The notes under the pieces were generated by a model, which made no database searches, had not been told where the DNA came from, and saw only the letters and a list, made by a program, of their open reading frames with translations. From positions 4,650,001-4,714,000 of the forward strand of contig NZ_CP021731.1 of NCBI RefSeq assembly GCF_003628555.1: a stretch of 64,000 nucleotides of DNA. The letters are read 5' to 3'. Source of the stretch: Azoarcus sp. DN11. GTDB taxonomy: Bacteria; Pseudomonadota; Gammaproteobacteria; Burkholderiales; Rhodocyclaceae. The translations under genes and the position numbers were made by a program. Positions 16,851 to 25,796 of this stretch are shown one piece after another; positions within the stretch are counted from its first letter, which is position 1, and the number at the start of each line of letters is the position of its first letter.

Positions 16851-17284
16851 CAGTAGTCCTCCAGACGCTCGCCCGGCATGGCGTACTGCACCCGTTGGTA
16901 GAGCGGAAACACCGTGGTGTAGCCGGGTACCGGCACGGGGTCGCTGCCGGCCAGGTGCGGGAAGACGTACATCACCAGGTCCGGGTTCGGCAGCCGGTGG
17001 AACTGGCGGTGGATTTCGTTGGCCGCCGTGCGGGTGTAGGCCGCGTTGTTCGCGGGGACGGCCTGCACGTCGGCCTCGGTCAGCGGCCGGCGCAGGCCCT
17101 GGCGCGCATCGAGCAGTTGCCGGGCCGGCTGGCCCCCGCCCGCGCTGCCGCCGGTCTCCTGGTTCCAGACATCTAGCATGGTGTGATCGCCATGCGGCAG
17201 CACCTTGTCCTTGCTGGTGGCACAGCCGCCCAGCGCCGTGGCCACGAGCATGGCCACGACCGTATCAGTCCAGTTCCGACGCAT
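16850..17284 (-). CDS. Conjugative transfer lipoprotein, PFL_4707 family
   Basis: A 144-residue lipoprotein of TIGR03751 type. The N terminus VVAMLVATALGGCATSKD contains a lipobox (LGGC) with the acylated Cys at about residue 20. The conserved mature part includes HGDHTMLDVWNQ and the C-terminal VPGYTTVFPLYQRVQYAMPGE. By position it is the VirB7/TraV-like outer-membrane lipoprotein of the channel. The ATG at 17284 lies inside the end of the upstream TraB-like gene (20-bp overlap); the longer open frame upstream is out-of-frame text of that gene. A one-base overlap couples it to the VirB4-like gene. Confidence 0.88.
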   Translation of the reverse strand: MRRNWTDTVVAMLVATALGGCATSKDKVLPHGDHTMLDVWNQETGGSAGGGQPARQLLDARQGLRRPLTEADVQAVPANNAAYTRTAANEIHRQFHRLPNPDLVMYVFPHLAGSDPVPVPGYTTVFPLYQRVQYAMPGERLEDY

Positions 17285-18722
17285 GGGCTTCTCCGATGCG
17301 GTGATTGACCCGGCGCCCCTTGGCGTCGTAGTCGATGTTGAGGGGTTGCTCCAGGTGGACGGCGACCTTCGCGCCTGGCTGCACGTAGATGGCGGCGAAG
17401 GCCTGGCCGTAGAGCTTGTTGACCCAATCGGCCATGTCGCGCACGCCACCGGCCAGGATGCGGCCCATGGCCTCGTTGCCCGAGATGCCGACCGTGCCGA
17501 GCGAGCCGTTGCTGTTGGAGACGACGGCCACGCTGCCGTTGTCGGACTTGATGAGCGAAGCGGCGCCCGCACCTGCCGCGGTGATCAGCGCCTGCGAGCC
17601 GAGGTACTGCTGGGCGTTGCTGCGCCGCTCGCCGGAGACGCATGGGATGCCGTAGGGATCGCTGATCCAGCCCAGGCCGCCCTGGGTGGCGCTGCCGCCC
17701 GCGCTGCTGTTGCCGCCCTGGCTGCGCGCGCCGTTCTCCGGCACGGTGCGGATCGTCCCGTCCTGGAACACGAAGGTCACGCTGCGGATCTGGCCGCGCA
17801 CGCACGAGAGCGTCCAGTCGCCCGAAGCCGTGCCGCTGACGACGGCGCCAGCCACGTCGGGAATGTCGATGCCGTTGGCGGTCAGATTGTCTGGGCCGAT
17901 CAACACCTTGAACGGGTATGGGTCGTTCACCGTGCCGTCGATCGGCACGCGCCCGATCAGCGCCGTCATGGCAATCGACCCCATCAGCGTCGAGTTCGAC
18001 GGCACCGTGTAGACAGGCCTGGTGGAGGCGCCCACGGTGCGGCTGCCGGCGTCGGCGATAGTATCCGCAGCACTGGACAGGGTTTTCTGGGCCGGCCCGA
18101 AACTCGTCGGGAAGCTCGGCGTGCTGCCGGCGCCGCTGTTCTTGGCCTGGGGCTTGGCGTCGTCGGGTTCGAGCCAACGCGTGCCACTGCCGCTCCCATG
18201 AATCCCGCTACCCTGGCCGCCGACGAAATTCTTGCCGTCACCCTCCTCCAGGCCAAGCCCGACGGGTAGATCGGGTTGGCCGCCCTTGCCGGAGAGGCCG
18301 TCGAGGCGCCGCTGAAGTTCCTGCAGCAGATTCTGAGTCTGCTGGCGGTCGCCAGCTGCTTGATCGCGGTCCTGCTGCAGGCGGCCACGCTCGCCGTCCA
18401 GCGCAGTCTGGATGCGCTGGTCGATCGCGCTCTCGCGTGCGCGCAGGCGCTCATTTTCGGCCTTCTGGTTCTTGTTGTCGTTGAGGGAGGTCTGCAGTTC
18501 GTTGCGCAACTGCTTGACCTGGGCCACCAGCGTGGCGACGGTATCGCGCGGCGTGTCGCCCTCGATGCCCAGGGCCTTCATCTCTTCCGGCGTGAGCTGG
18601 CTGGCGGTGCCGGGCGGCGCGGACTTGGTGCCGCGCTCGTTTGATGCGAGCTTGACGCCGACGAACACCAGCAGCAGCACCATCGGGATCAGCAGCCACT
18701 TGAGCAGCGGATTACTCTTCAT
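17265..18722 (-). CDS. TraB/VirB10-like channel protein, PFL_4705 family
   Basis: A 485-residue protein of TIGR03752 type. One N-terminal membrane span (LLKWLLIPMVLLLVFVGVKL) precedes a long coiled coil (about 65-145, rich in Gln/Glu/Arg heptads), then the C-terminal beta domain seen in TraB/VirB10 (VPSNSTLMGSIAMTALIGRV through the NKLYGQAFAAIYVQPG end). It would bridge the inner and outer membrane of the mating channel. It overlaps the upstream PFL_4704-type gene by 11 bp and the downstream lipoprotein gene by 20 bp. Confidence 0.9.
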   Translation of the reverse strand: MKSNPLLKWLLIPMVLLLVFVGVKLASNERGTKSAPPGTASQLTPEEMKALGIEGDTPRDTVATLVAQVKQLRNELQTSLNDNKNQKAENERLRARESAIDQRIQTALDGERGRLQQDRDQAAGDRQQTQNLLQELQRRLDGLSGKGGQPDLPVGLGLEEGDGKNFVGGQGSGIHGSGSGTRWLEPDDAKPQAKNSGAGSTPSFPTSFGPAQKTLSSAADTIADAGSRTVGASTRPVYTVPSNSTLMGSIAMTALIGRVPIDGTVNDPYPFKVLIGPDNLTANGIDIPDVAGAVVSGTASGDWTLSCVRGQIRSVTFVFQDGTIRTVPENGARSQGGNSSAGGSATQGGLGWISDPYGIPCVSGERRSNAQQYLGSQALITAAGAGAASLIKSDNGSVAVVSNSNGSLGTVGISGNEAMGRILAGGVRDMADWVNKLYGQAFAAIYVQPGAKVAVHLEQPLNIDYDAKGRRVNHRIGEAHASELD

Positions 18723-19629
18723 CGCGCGCCCCTCCTTCGGGCTGGCCGGCAGCGGCTTCCGGCGGCAGGTTCACCATCGCGTCGATGGGTGCCACTGCCG
18801 GCAGTAGCGACTCGGCCAGGCCATGGCCGCGCGTGACGAGGAAGACCACGGTGGTGTCGGTCGAGCGGCCGGCGGGCCCCAGGGTCGTGTGCTGGAAGGT
18901 CGCCGCGAGGAAATCGCCCTGCAGGGCGCGCGGATCGAGGTCCAGCCTGCGTGCGGAGGTGTTGGTGAGCTTCACGGCCGTCACCCACTGGTCTTCAAGC
19001 CGCCACGCGGCCAGCGCCCGTGCGCGCACCGGGAGCGTAGGCAGCAAAGTGTCCAGCGGCAGATCGCGGCGTAGGTTGACGCGGTCGATACCGGGCACGG
19101 GCTCGACCGCCCGCAGGGGGGCATAGAGGTTCTGCGCCGCATGGCGCGTCAGTACCACGGGCACCGGGGTCGCGCGTCGCGTGGCTGCGCTGGCCGTGTC
19201 GCGGGGTTCCTCCTCATTTGCGGTGGCACTGGCCTGGCCGGTGCCACGCGACGGCAATCCATCGCCTTCGACGATGCGCACGGGCTCCAGCGGTGTTTGG
19301 CCGGCTTTGGCCGGCTCGGCCGCGACGTCGAGCAGGATCAGCGCGCCGGACTCCACGTCCTGCAGTTGCAGCCGCGAAGGCGGGATCGGTTCGCTCGCGC
19401 GCAGGTAGATCGCGCCGCCCGCGCTCTGCACACGCAGGTGCGCACCGACGCTTTCCGGCACGCCGATGCGCACGTTGCGGTCGATGAAGATCACGCGTTC
19501 CTGTCCGACCACGAGGGGCACGGCCAGGGGTAGACGCTCCCAACGCAGGACCTCCACGGCCTCACCGGTTGAGACGAGCCCCATGCTGAGCAGGAGGCCG
19601 GCCAGGGCCGGCAGGACAAGGCGCTTCAT
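18712..19629 (-). CDS. TraK-like conjugative protein, PFL_4704 family
   Basis: A 305-residue exported protein of TIGR03749 type (DUF3438). The signal peptide is MKRLVLPALAGLLLSMGLVSTGEA. The mature N-terminal region VLRWERLPLAVPLVVGQER and following beta strands match TraK/VirB9-like components. It overlaps the upstream PFL_4703-type gene by 4 bp (ATGA) and the downstream TraB-like gene by 11 bp. It probably forms the outer-membrane core with the lipoprotein and TraB-like protein. Confidence 0.88.
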   Translation of the reverse strand: MKRLVLPALAGLLLSMGLVSTGEAVEVLRWERLPLAVPLVVGQERVIFIDRNVRIGVPESVGAHLRVQSAGGAIYLRASEPIPPSRLQLQDVESGALILLDVAAEPAKAGQTPLEPVRIVEGDGLPSRGTGQASATANEEEPRDTASAATRRATPVPVVLTRHAAQNLYAPLRAVEPVPGIDRVNLRRDLPLDTLLPTLPVRARALAAWRLEDQWVTAVKLTNTSARRLDLDPRALQGDFLAATFQHTTLGPAGRSTDTTVVFLVTRGHGLAESLLPAVAPIDAMVNLPPEAAAGQPEGGARDEE

Positions 19630-20315
19630 GGGGCTCCTCCTTGCAGTTTGGTGGCGACTGCCGGTTGGCTGGCCGACGCCGGTGCCGGCAACGGTTCAAT
19701 ACGCTGCGGCGCGCTCGCGTAGCAATCCAGGGCGAGACCGAAGGGGTTGCGCTCCGGGTCGACGTCCATGCGCACGACCTTCAGCGCATAGCGCACCAGC
19801 GCACGCTTGACCTGCTCGGAACCCAGGTACTCGTCGGCACTTACGTCCAGCGTGACGATCCAGTCGTTCGCCGATGCGGCCCGGACGCGCGAAGTGGGAT
19901 CGTCCCCGTAGCCCCGGCCGGGAATCTCGTAGATGCCGCGCACGCGCTGACGCAGCTCGCCGTTGCCACGCCGGAATTCGTAGTCCTGCTGCAGGAAGGA
20001 CCGGCAACTCGGCGTGAGGTAGGCGGACAGCGCCTTGAGGTTGCGCGGGTAGTCCTCCTCGCCGTTGGTCGGCCAGCGTTGGGCCTGCTGCCAGATGTAG
20101 AAGGTAAAGGCGTAGACGCTCTCCGGAGGGACGTCCCACCACTTGCGGGTACTGCCCGAACGCAGGTCCGGGGGCACGTGGATGGTCAGGCTCTTCGGTG
20201 CGCTCCACCAGCCGAAACCGAGCAGCAAGGCCACAACGAAGAGCGCGGTGGCGCCGAAGCGCAAGGTCTTGACGTGCGCCTGCAGGTGCGTGACTTCGTT
20301 CTTGAACCGGCTCAT
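19626..20315 (-). CDS. TraE-like conjugative protein, PFL_4703 family
   Basis: A 229-residue protein of TIGR03746 type (DUF2895), similar in organisation to VirB8/TraE: short cytoplasmic lead, one membrane span (GATALFVVALLLGFGWW), and a periplasmic domain containing VYAFTFYIWQQAQRWP and CRSFLQQDYEFRRGNGEL. The ATG at 20315 overlaps the preceding gene's stop by 4 bases. The open frame upstream of it overlaps other transfer genes and is not coding. Confidence 0.88.
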   Translation of the reverse strand: MSRFKNEVTHLQAHVKTLRFGATALFVVALLLGFGWWSAPKSLTIHVPPDLRSGSTRKWWDVPPESVYAFTFYIWQQAQRWPTNGEEDYPRNLKALSAYLTPSCRSFLQQDYEFRRGNGELRQRVRGIYEIPGRGYGDDPTSRVRAASANDWIVTLDVSADEYLGSEQVKRALVRYALKVVRMDVDPERNPFGLALDCYASAPQRIEPLPAPASASQPAVATKLQGGAP

Positions 20316-20749
20316 GCCGCACCTCGATGGATGGACGTGAAAGAGTGCTGACGCCGCGTGGTCCACCAGCCCGAGCGGGTGATCTGGGACTGCCCGCCCA
20401 TATGGGCCGCCAGCGCGGGATAGCGCAGCGCGAGCCACCACTGGAGCTGACGGTACAGCCAGGTGTCGGGCCGGCCGCGCTTCTGCCGGCGCATGAAGCC
20501 GCCGCCCGCGAAGACGCCGATCCCGACGCCGACGACGATCAACGTGGGCAACATGGCGATGCTGCGGGTCAGCCAGGCCAGCGGCACCCCGACCAGGAAA
20601 CCTGCCGCGGCCGACAAACCGGCGCAGACCCACAGCTCGTCGGCGGTCAACCCGCGCACGACCACCGGATGGCGGTTCAGGCGATGCGGCAAGAAGGTCA
20701 CGAGCCCATCGCGCGGTGTCTCCCGCGGACTCTCCGGGTAGCCGGCCAT
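20312..20749 (-). CDS. TraL-like membrane protein, TIGR03750 (DUF3487) family
   Basis: A 145-residue protein with a conserved cytoplasmic start (LPHRLNRHPVVVRGLTADE), two adjacent hydrophobic spans (ELWVCAGLSAAAGFLVGVPL and AMLPTLIVVGVGIGVFAGG) and a basic C terminus with RPDTWLYRQLQWW. The layout matches TraL/VirB3-like inner-membrane channel proteins of ICE transfer operons. It lies 12 bp after the upstream small membrane protein gene and overlaps the TraE-like gene by 4 bp. Confidence 0.88.
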   Translation of the reverse strand: MAGYPESPRETPRDGLVTFLPHRLNRHPVVVRGLTADELWVCAGLSAAAGFLVGVPLAWLTRSIAMLPTLIVVGVGIGVFAGGGFMRRQKRGRPDTWLYRQLQWWLALRYPALAAHMGGQSQITRSGWWTTRRQHSFTSIHRGAA

Positions 20750-20761
20750 CGGTGCCGGCCC

Positions 20762-21127
20762 TTACAGCACGCCGGTGGCCTTGGTCAGCAGCCAGATGCC
20801 GACGACCAGCAGGATGGCGCCCACCGCCACTGTGAGGCCGAACTGGCCCCAGGTGGCGCGGCCGGTGTGGATCTCCGAATAGCGTGTATAGGCGTGGTAG
20901 CAGACCCCGACGAACATCGAGGCGACCACGAGCAGCGCAATCAGCAGCACGATGTCGTAGCCGTAGTTCTGCAGCGTCTGCATGATGCCGCTGCCCGCGC
21001 CGCGCGATGGGTCCTCCATGGTCGGCAGGCCCGCCGCGACTGAAGCCAGCGGCGTGGCCGCGAAGACCGGCGGAACGAGCACGGCGGCAATGCGCCCGGT
21101 GCGATGAGAAGTCGAGGAAGGATTCAT
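20762..21127 (-). CDS. Conjugative membrane protein, TIGR03745 (DUF2976) family
   Basis: A 121-residue protein with a signal-like N terminus followed by the conserved GIMQTLQNYGYDIVLLIAL region and two hydrophobic spans (about 58-78 and 95-115). Small proteins of this type occupy the pilin/VirB2-like position in ICE transfer operons. It is predicted to insert in the inner membrane and may be a pilin-like subunit; the pilin role is an inference from position. Confidence 0.85.
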   Translation of the reverse strand: MNPSSTSHRTGRIAAVLVPPVFAATPLASVAAGLPTMEDPSRGAGSGIMQTLQNYGYDIVLLIALLVVASMFVGVCYHAYTRYSEIHTGRATWGQFGLTVAVGAILLVVGIWLLTKATGVL

Positions 21128-21150
21128 AGCGATTCAACCTTTCGTGGGGG

Positions 21151-21390
21151 TCAGGACAGGAGGAAGAAGCTCAGCACCAGGTACATTGCGACGAAGCGCA
21201 CGACCACGCCGAGGAACTGGCGCTGGGTCAGTCGGTTCTCGGCCCAACCGACATAGGCGGTACGCATCGCCCACACGCCCCACAGCAAAAGGACGGCGAA
21301 GACGAAGCCGAGGACGACGGTGGAGACGGTCGCGGGCGTGAAACCGCCGTTGGCCTGGAAGGCGGCGACCTGATCGGCGGAGGGCGTCAT
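21151..21390 (-). CDS. Conjugative membrane protein, PFL_4701 (DUF3262) family
   Basis: A 79-residue protein with two predicted spans (ATVSTVVLGFVFAVLLLWGV and VVVRFVAMYLVLSFFLLS), matching TIGR03758. It overlaps the upstream RAQPRD gene by 4 bp (ATGA) and precedes the TIGR03745 gene by 23 bp. The small size and paired spans fit a pilin-like or accessory membrane subunit of the transfer channel. Confidence 0.87.
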   Translation of the reverse strand: MTPSADQVAAFQANGGFTPATVSTVVLGFVFAVLLLWGVWAMRTAYVGWAENRLTQRQFLGVVVRFVAMYLVLSFFLLS

Positions 21391-21752
21391 GGCGCTTGCT
21401 CCGCATTCGCGGTTTCGCGGCGGTAGTCGCCGACCAGCGGGACCGGATCGCGCGGTTGAGCGCGCTGCGGCGTCAGGTAGTCGTTGATGCCGGCGCGGAT
21501 GCGCTCGACGTCCTGGTGCAGGCGGGCGTAGTCGAAGTGATAACGGGCGCGCTCATCCCGAGCGAGGCTCGCGCCGTACTGGGCCGTCCGCTCGAGCATG
21601 TCGAGCTGGCGGACCAGGGCCGCCAGCTGTGCGCGCTCCGGGGCGGTATCGCCCGCTGCTGCGGGCGTCGCACTGCCCAGCGCAAGGGCCAGCGTCAGGG
21701 CCAGGGCCGGCGCGCGGCGGCAGTCGTTCGTCGGATTGCTAGGGAATGTCAT
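21387..21752 (-). CDS. RAQPRD family ICE protein
   Basis: A 121-residue exported protein with the family-defining RAQPRDP motif near residue 100. The signal peptide is ALALTLALALGSATPAAAG, and the mature part is a helical region (LAALVRQLDMLERTAQYGAS). It is the first recognisable transfer gene at this end of the operon. An alternative start at 21815 would add 21 residues without family support. The region upstream leads into the IS630 element within 150 bp, so the operon's natural upstream part has been lost or moved. Confidence 0.85.
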   Translation of the reverse strand: MTFPSNPTNDCRRAPALALTLALALGSATPAAAGDTAPERAQLAALVRQLDMLERTAQYGASLARDERARYHFDYARLHQDVERIRAGINDYLTPQRAQPRDPVPLVGDYRRETANAEQAP

Positions 21753-21903
21753 CACGCCGTTTCGCAGTCGTCTGGATGGCGGAATGCTGCGGCGGCCGAC
21801 GGAGACCTGCTGCAAACAATCGGAACGGGCGCTATGCCGGATTTGCCCGGCTGCAAACCACCGGGGCGACGACGATGCGGAATCGCTCGGGCTATTACTA
21901 CTA

Positions 21904-23010
21904 AAAAGTGCGTTGGTTACCGTACATTCTATTCGGCCGCGTAGCGGGTGCTCGGATGCCTGAAGAATGCGCGAACGATATCGGGGGTTTTCTGCAGCGA
22001 GCGCATGAAGCGCAGCGCAAGTTTCTTCATCTGCTCGGGCCCCTTGATGATGCTGCGGCCGAGCTTGTGGCTTTTCAGATGCGCCCAGACGTGCTCGTCG
22101 GGATTCAGATCGGGCGCGTAGGCCGGCAACCGAAACAGGCGCAGCCGTCCGTCGAGTCCTTCGACGAACTTCCGGACTTTGGCGCTGCGATGCACCGGAT
22201 GACCATCGACCACCAAGAAGATTGGCCGCGTTGTGCCCTGCATCAGTCGCTTCAGAAACTCGATGAAGACGTCCGCGGTGACGTTCCCCTCAGTACACAT
22301 GAACCGCAACTGCCCCTTCGGGCTGATGGCGGAGATCAGATTGAGCTTGAAGCGGGCACCGGTCGTCTTCACCACCGGCGTGACCCCCACCGGCGCCCAG
22401 GTCGTGCCGGTGTGGTAGTCCGAGCGCACCGCGGCCTCGTCGCCGAAGAAGATCTCCGCCCCGGCCGACTTGGCTTCGGCGCGAATGCGCGGAAATTCGT
22501 GTTTGATCCAGTCGGTCACCAGCGCCGGATCGCGCTGATAGGCGCGCATCAGCGGACGTTGCGGCGAAAGCCCCTGCTTGCGCAGCAGGCGCCCAACGCT
22601 GATCTCCGACATCGCCACCTTGAACTGGCTGCGGATCAACTCCCGAACCATCGCCCGTGTCCACAGCGCAAACTCGAACTTGAACTGCTGCGGGTTCGAC
22701 AGCGTGATCGTCCGGTACAGCCAATCAAGCGCCTTGCCGTCGAGTTTGGGCTTCGCGCCCGGCACCGGCTTGGCACGCAGCGCATCAACCCCGCCCTCGC
22801 GGTACAGCGCCAGTCACTCGTAGATGCGCGGGCGCGAAAACCCGAGCGCCTTGACCACGACTTCGGGCGACTCGCCCGCTTCAACACGCTGCACCGCCCG
22901 AATCCGAATCTCTTCGAGCGTGGCATGCGACAGGGAGCGACCGTCTCTCTTTTCCATGCGCAATTATCGCACGCCGGCATTACTCAATGTACGCTAACCA
23001 ACACACTTCT
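21904..23010 (-). mobile_element. IS630-family insertion sequence, 1107 bp
   Basis: Terminal inverted repeats are visible: the left end reads AAAAGTGCGTTGGTTA and the right end, on the other strand, AGAAGTGTGTTGGTTA, each continuing with CGTACATT after one mismatch. TA dinucleotides flank both ends (21902-21903 and 23011-23012), the expected IS630 target duplication. The element separates the conjugation operon from the cargo. Its transposase gene has an in-frame stop. Confidence 0.85.
21929..22957 (-). pseudogene. IS630-family transposase with in-frame TGA
   Basis: From the ATG at 22957 a 342-codon frame encodes a complete IS630 transposase apart from a TGA at 22814-22816 (codon 48), where the context RIYE-stop-LALYREGG calls for Trp (TGG). 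The N-terminal helix-turn-helix (HATLEEIRIRAVQRVEAGES) and the DDE domain (IFFGDEAAVRSDYH, PIFLVVDGHPVHRS, APDLNPDEHVWAHLK with the last Glu) are intact. A single G-to-A change explains the stop. Translation could restart downstream, giving the DDE domain without the DNA-binding domain. Confidence 0.85.
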
Positions 23011-23113
23011 TAGTAAGAACTTATCCGCAAATACCTTGCGAAAATTTTGTCATTCACCGACCATGACGTCCTGATCGATGAGAGGTCGAAATTGGCGCGA
23101 CGTTTGGCAAACT

Positions 23114-23146
23114 GTAAGCGTCCGGTCTGCTCGGGCGGGCGCTTAC
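23114..23146. repeat. Imperfect inverted repeat next to IS1380 remnant
   Basis: GTAAGCGTCCG and CGGGCGCTTAC form an 11-bp inverted repeat with one mismatch and an 11-base loop. It could be a leftover IS end or a terminator stem, but no T-tract follows. The surrounding 23012-23214 has no convincing gene. Confidence 0.4.
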
Positions 23147-23214
23147 GGCAAGCTGGAAGGTATCGGACGAGTTCTGGGCTCGCGTGGAACCGTTGATTCC
23201 GACACGTGTACGCA

Positions 23215-23391
23215 CTGGCGTGGATCGTGCAGCGCTTTCGCCACCGCAGCCGACAGGCCGATGCGCTGGTCCACCTGTCGCAGCAGCATCAGGCCTCCGT
23301 CCGAACTGAGCGCTCCGCCCTCGAAGTTGGCTTCAATCCGGCGCCGACCCAGGCGCCCAAAGCTCAGTTCATTCGCGGTACACTTCGGCAT
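23215..23391 (-). pseudogene. IS1380-family transposase, N-terminal remnant
   Basis: About 60 codons from the ATG at 23391 read MPKCTANELSFGRLGRRRIE, then ANFEGGALSSDGGLMLLRQ and DQRIGLSAAVAKAL, the highly conserved N terminus of IS1380-family transposases. After DPRQ the similarity stops and no DDE domain follows. This is a truncated copy in the junction zone between the IS630 element and the MFS gene. The rest of 23392-23567 contains nothing recognisable. Confidence 0.8.
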
Positions 23392-23567
23392 CGGCGGAAC
23401 TCCTCTACATACGGCTTCGACACCTGTATTAGAGCGCCTTCCGGCGGTTCCGCCGATACCTCCGATGAAATATCCGGGCTAGGGGGCCGGGAGAAGGTGT
23501 GTTCACCGGGTGCTTACGGTAATTTTGGATGCGCGTCGACAATAGCCCCGAAAGTGGCCCCGCGCGG

Positions 23568-24749
23568 TCAGCGAACGGGCTGACGCACCCACACAAGATA
23601 GCTACCGAAGCCAGCGAGCCCCCCCAAGGCCATCACCAGCGCCATCGGCACCACGGTATCGCCCAAGGAGTGGCCGACGAAGATGCCGGCCAGCGCCGCC
23701 AGCCCCATCTGCGAGAAGCCCATCAGCGAGGCCGCCGATCCGGTCATGTACGGATAGTTCGCCAGCCCGATCGCCGCCGCGTTAGGCATCGTGAGACCGA
23801 TCGCGGCGGCAGAGAACCACATCGGCACGATCACCGCCATCGGGCGATGCACGCCCGAGAGCGCCAGCGCCAGCATCGCGACCCCGGCCACCGCGCTCAG
23901 CGCCGAGCCCCAGCGCAACAAGCGCTCCGACCCCAGCCGCCGAGACAGCCGGCCCGAGGTCGTCGAGCCGCACATGTAACCCGACACCATCACGCCGAAC
24001 GCGAGGCCCATCTCCTGCGGCGAAAAACCGAACATGTTGATGAACACAAAGGGGGACGCCGAGATGAAGGCGAACAGCCCCGAATAGGCAAGCCCGTTGC
24101 ACAGCAGCACGCCGCGGTAACGCCCGTCGCGCAACAGGGTCAGGAAATTGTGCGCCATGCGGGCAGGGTTCGTCGCCGCAGGATCGCGGTGATTGTTCGT
24201 CTCGGGGAGCACGAACCACAGCCCCAGCGCAAGCAGCGCCGAATAGCCGGTGAGGAACACGAAGGTCGCGCGCCAGCCTGACCATACCGTCAACCAACCG
24301 CCGACTACGGGACCCAACAACGGCGCCAATGCCATCGCGGTACCGATGTAGGAAAGCATGCGGGCGGCGTCGTGCGGGCCGTACACGTCACGCACCACCA
24401 CCCGTCCGAGCACCGGCCCCGCGCAGGCTCCGAGCGCCTGCAGGAAGCGCGCCGCGATCAGCGTTTCGATCGAATTCGCGAGCGTACATGCGACCGAGGC
24501 CAGCACGTAAAGACCGACGCCGAAGAGCAGCACCGGCCGACGCCCGAAGCGGTCCGACAGCGGGCCGTAGGCGAGCTGGCCGGCGGCAAACCCGAACAGG
24601 AACACCGACAGCGTGAGCTGAGTGTTCGCAACATCGGCACCCAGGGCCTCGCCGATCGCCGGCAGCGCCGGCAGGTAGAAGCCCATCGACAAGGGCCCGA
24701 GGGCGACCAGCGCGGTGATCAGGATGGCAAGCGGCAGGCTGGCGGTCAT
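23568..24749 (-). CDS. Bcr/CflA-family MFS drug exporter
   Basis: A 393-residue, 12-span major facilitator transporter of the Bcr/CflA subgroup (DHA1 drug:H+ antiporters). The N terminus LGPLSMGFYLPALPAIGEAL and the loop 2-3 signature YGPLSDRFGRRPVLLFG are diagnostic, and the motif-C region GAC AGPVLGRVVVRD is followed by LLGPVVGGWL. It might export antibiotics or aromatic compounds. The start codon lies 19 bp from the left end of an IS5-family element, so its native promoter has been replaced or it is read from the IS. It is not obviously linked to the neighbouring catabolic operons. Confidence 0.88.
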   Translation of the reverse strand: MTASLPLAILITALVALGPLSMGFYLPALPAIGEALGADVANTQLTLSVFLFGFAAGQLAYGPLSDRFGRRPVLLFGVGLYVLASVACTLANSIETLIAARFLQALGACAGPVLGRVVVRDVYGPHDAARMLSYIGTAMALAPLLGPVVGGWLTVWSGWRATFVFLTGYSALLALGLWFVLPETNNHRDPAATNPARMAHNFLTLLRDGRYRGVLLCNGLAYSGLFAFISASPFVFINMFGFSPQEMGLAFGVMVSGYMCGSTTSGRLSRRLGSERLLRWGSALSAVAGVAMLALALSGVHRPMAVIVPMWFSAAAIGLTMPNAAAIGLANYPYMTGSAASLMGFSQMGLAALAGIFVGHSLGDTVVPMALVMALGGLAGFGSYLVWVRQPVR

Positions 24750-24768
24750 CGGTAGATAAACGAATATG

Positions 24769-25638
24769 GGGCGCCTCGAAAAACCTCGGCCCGCCCGCCC
24801 TTCGTAAAATTACATCGTCCTGAAACCTGCCGCAGCCCTGTCCGATGAAATCGCGAAGCGCCATCAAGACTGACCTGTTCGCTGACGAACACCACCGCAA
24901 GAAGAACGACTCGCTGGGCGATCCGCTGGCCGAGATCAAGTCGTACATCGACTTCGCAGCGCTCGCGGCTGAGATTGATCGCGTCGCGCCGCGCCCGATC
25001 AGCGCGCAGGGCGGGCGTCCGCCGTACCCGATCGAGACGATGGTGCGTATCCTCGTGTTGAAGCGCCTGTACAACCTGTCCGTTGAGCAGATGGAGTACC
25101 ATTAGCTCGACCGCATGCCCGCCGACTGAAAGCCGGCGAATCGGCGCCAGAAGGACACCGCCGCCACGTGGACCAAGAAGCACGACAAGAGCCACTTCGG
25201 CTACAAGCTCTCGATCAACGTCGACAAGAAGTACAAGATCATCCGCGAGATCGAGACCGCCAGCACGCACGACAGCCAGCACTTTGACAACGTCTTCGAC
25301 ACGAGCAACACGAGCCGCGCTGTCTATGCCGACCAGGGCTACCCGTCGGAGGGACGTGACCCCTGGCTGAAAGATAACGGCTTCCGAAACCAGATCCAGA
25401 CGAAGGGCAAGCGCAACAAGACGTTGTCCGAATGCCAGCAGCGGCGCAACAAACGCATCGCCAAGACGCGTGCACGGGTCGAGCATGTGTTCGGAGCGCT
25501 CGAACAGATGAGCGGCAAACTGCTGCGCACCATCGGCCAGGCGCAAGCAAATTTTGCGATGACGATGATGGCGGCCTGCTACAACTTGAAGCGGCTGGTC
25601 TATTTCCTGGAGGCCGGAATCGAGGCTTTCAGACGCCC
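24769..25638 (+). mobile_element. Degenerate IS5-family element
   Basis: The left end begins GGGCGCCTCGAAAAACCTCG and the right end, read on the other strand from 25638, begins GGGCGTCTGAAAGCCTCG, giving an imperfect terminal inverted repeat. The transposase gene between them has stops and an internal deletion. No clear target duplication was found. End positions are approximate by a base or two. Confidence 0.65.
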
Positions 25639-25645
25639 TAAATGA
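24845..25645 (+). pseudogene. IS5-family transposase with internal deletion and stops
   Basis: The N-terminal part (MKSRSAIKTDLFADEHHRKK through RILVLKRLYNLSVEQMEYH) is followed by a TAG and, seven codons on, a TGA. The text then jumps to the later segment RRQKDTAATWTKKHDKSHFGYK, so roughly 70-75 codons expected between these parts are missing. The C-terminal half (DQGYPSEG, RVEHVFGALEQMSGKLLRT, AACYNLKRLVYFLEAG) is intact and ends at a TGA at 25643-25645, just beyond the right inverted repeat. It cannot encode an active transposase. Confidence 0.85.
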
Positions 25646-25796
25646 GCCGAATTGCCGATGCCCGATGCGATTCGAGGCAAAAGCAGGGCGACACCGCCGG
25701 TAAACGAGTTGATTTGCCAGAGAAATTTCACCGAATTCGGTCGCAATCATGGTTACACGGCGGGATTCATTGAAAACCTCGGGTTACTCGAGCCCC

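Noticed and set aside
23114..23146. Rho-independent terminator or IS end
   Set aside because: The stem is imperfect and lacks a T-tract, and no matching partner end was found; kept only as a low-confidence repeat.
24777..25785. Direct repeat GAAAACCTCGG at both sides of the IS5 element as target duplication
   Set aside because: The left copy lies inside the element's inverted repeat and the right copy about 130 bp beyond its end, so spacing does not fit a target duplication.
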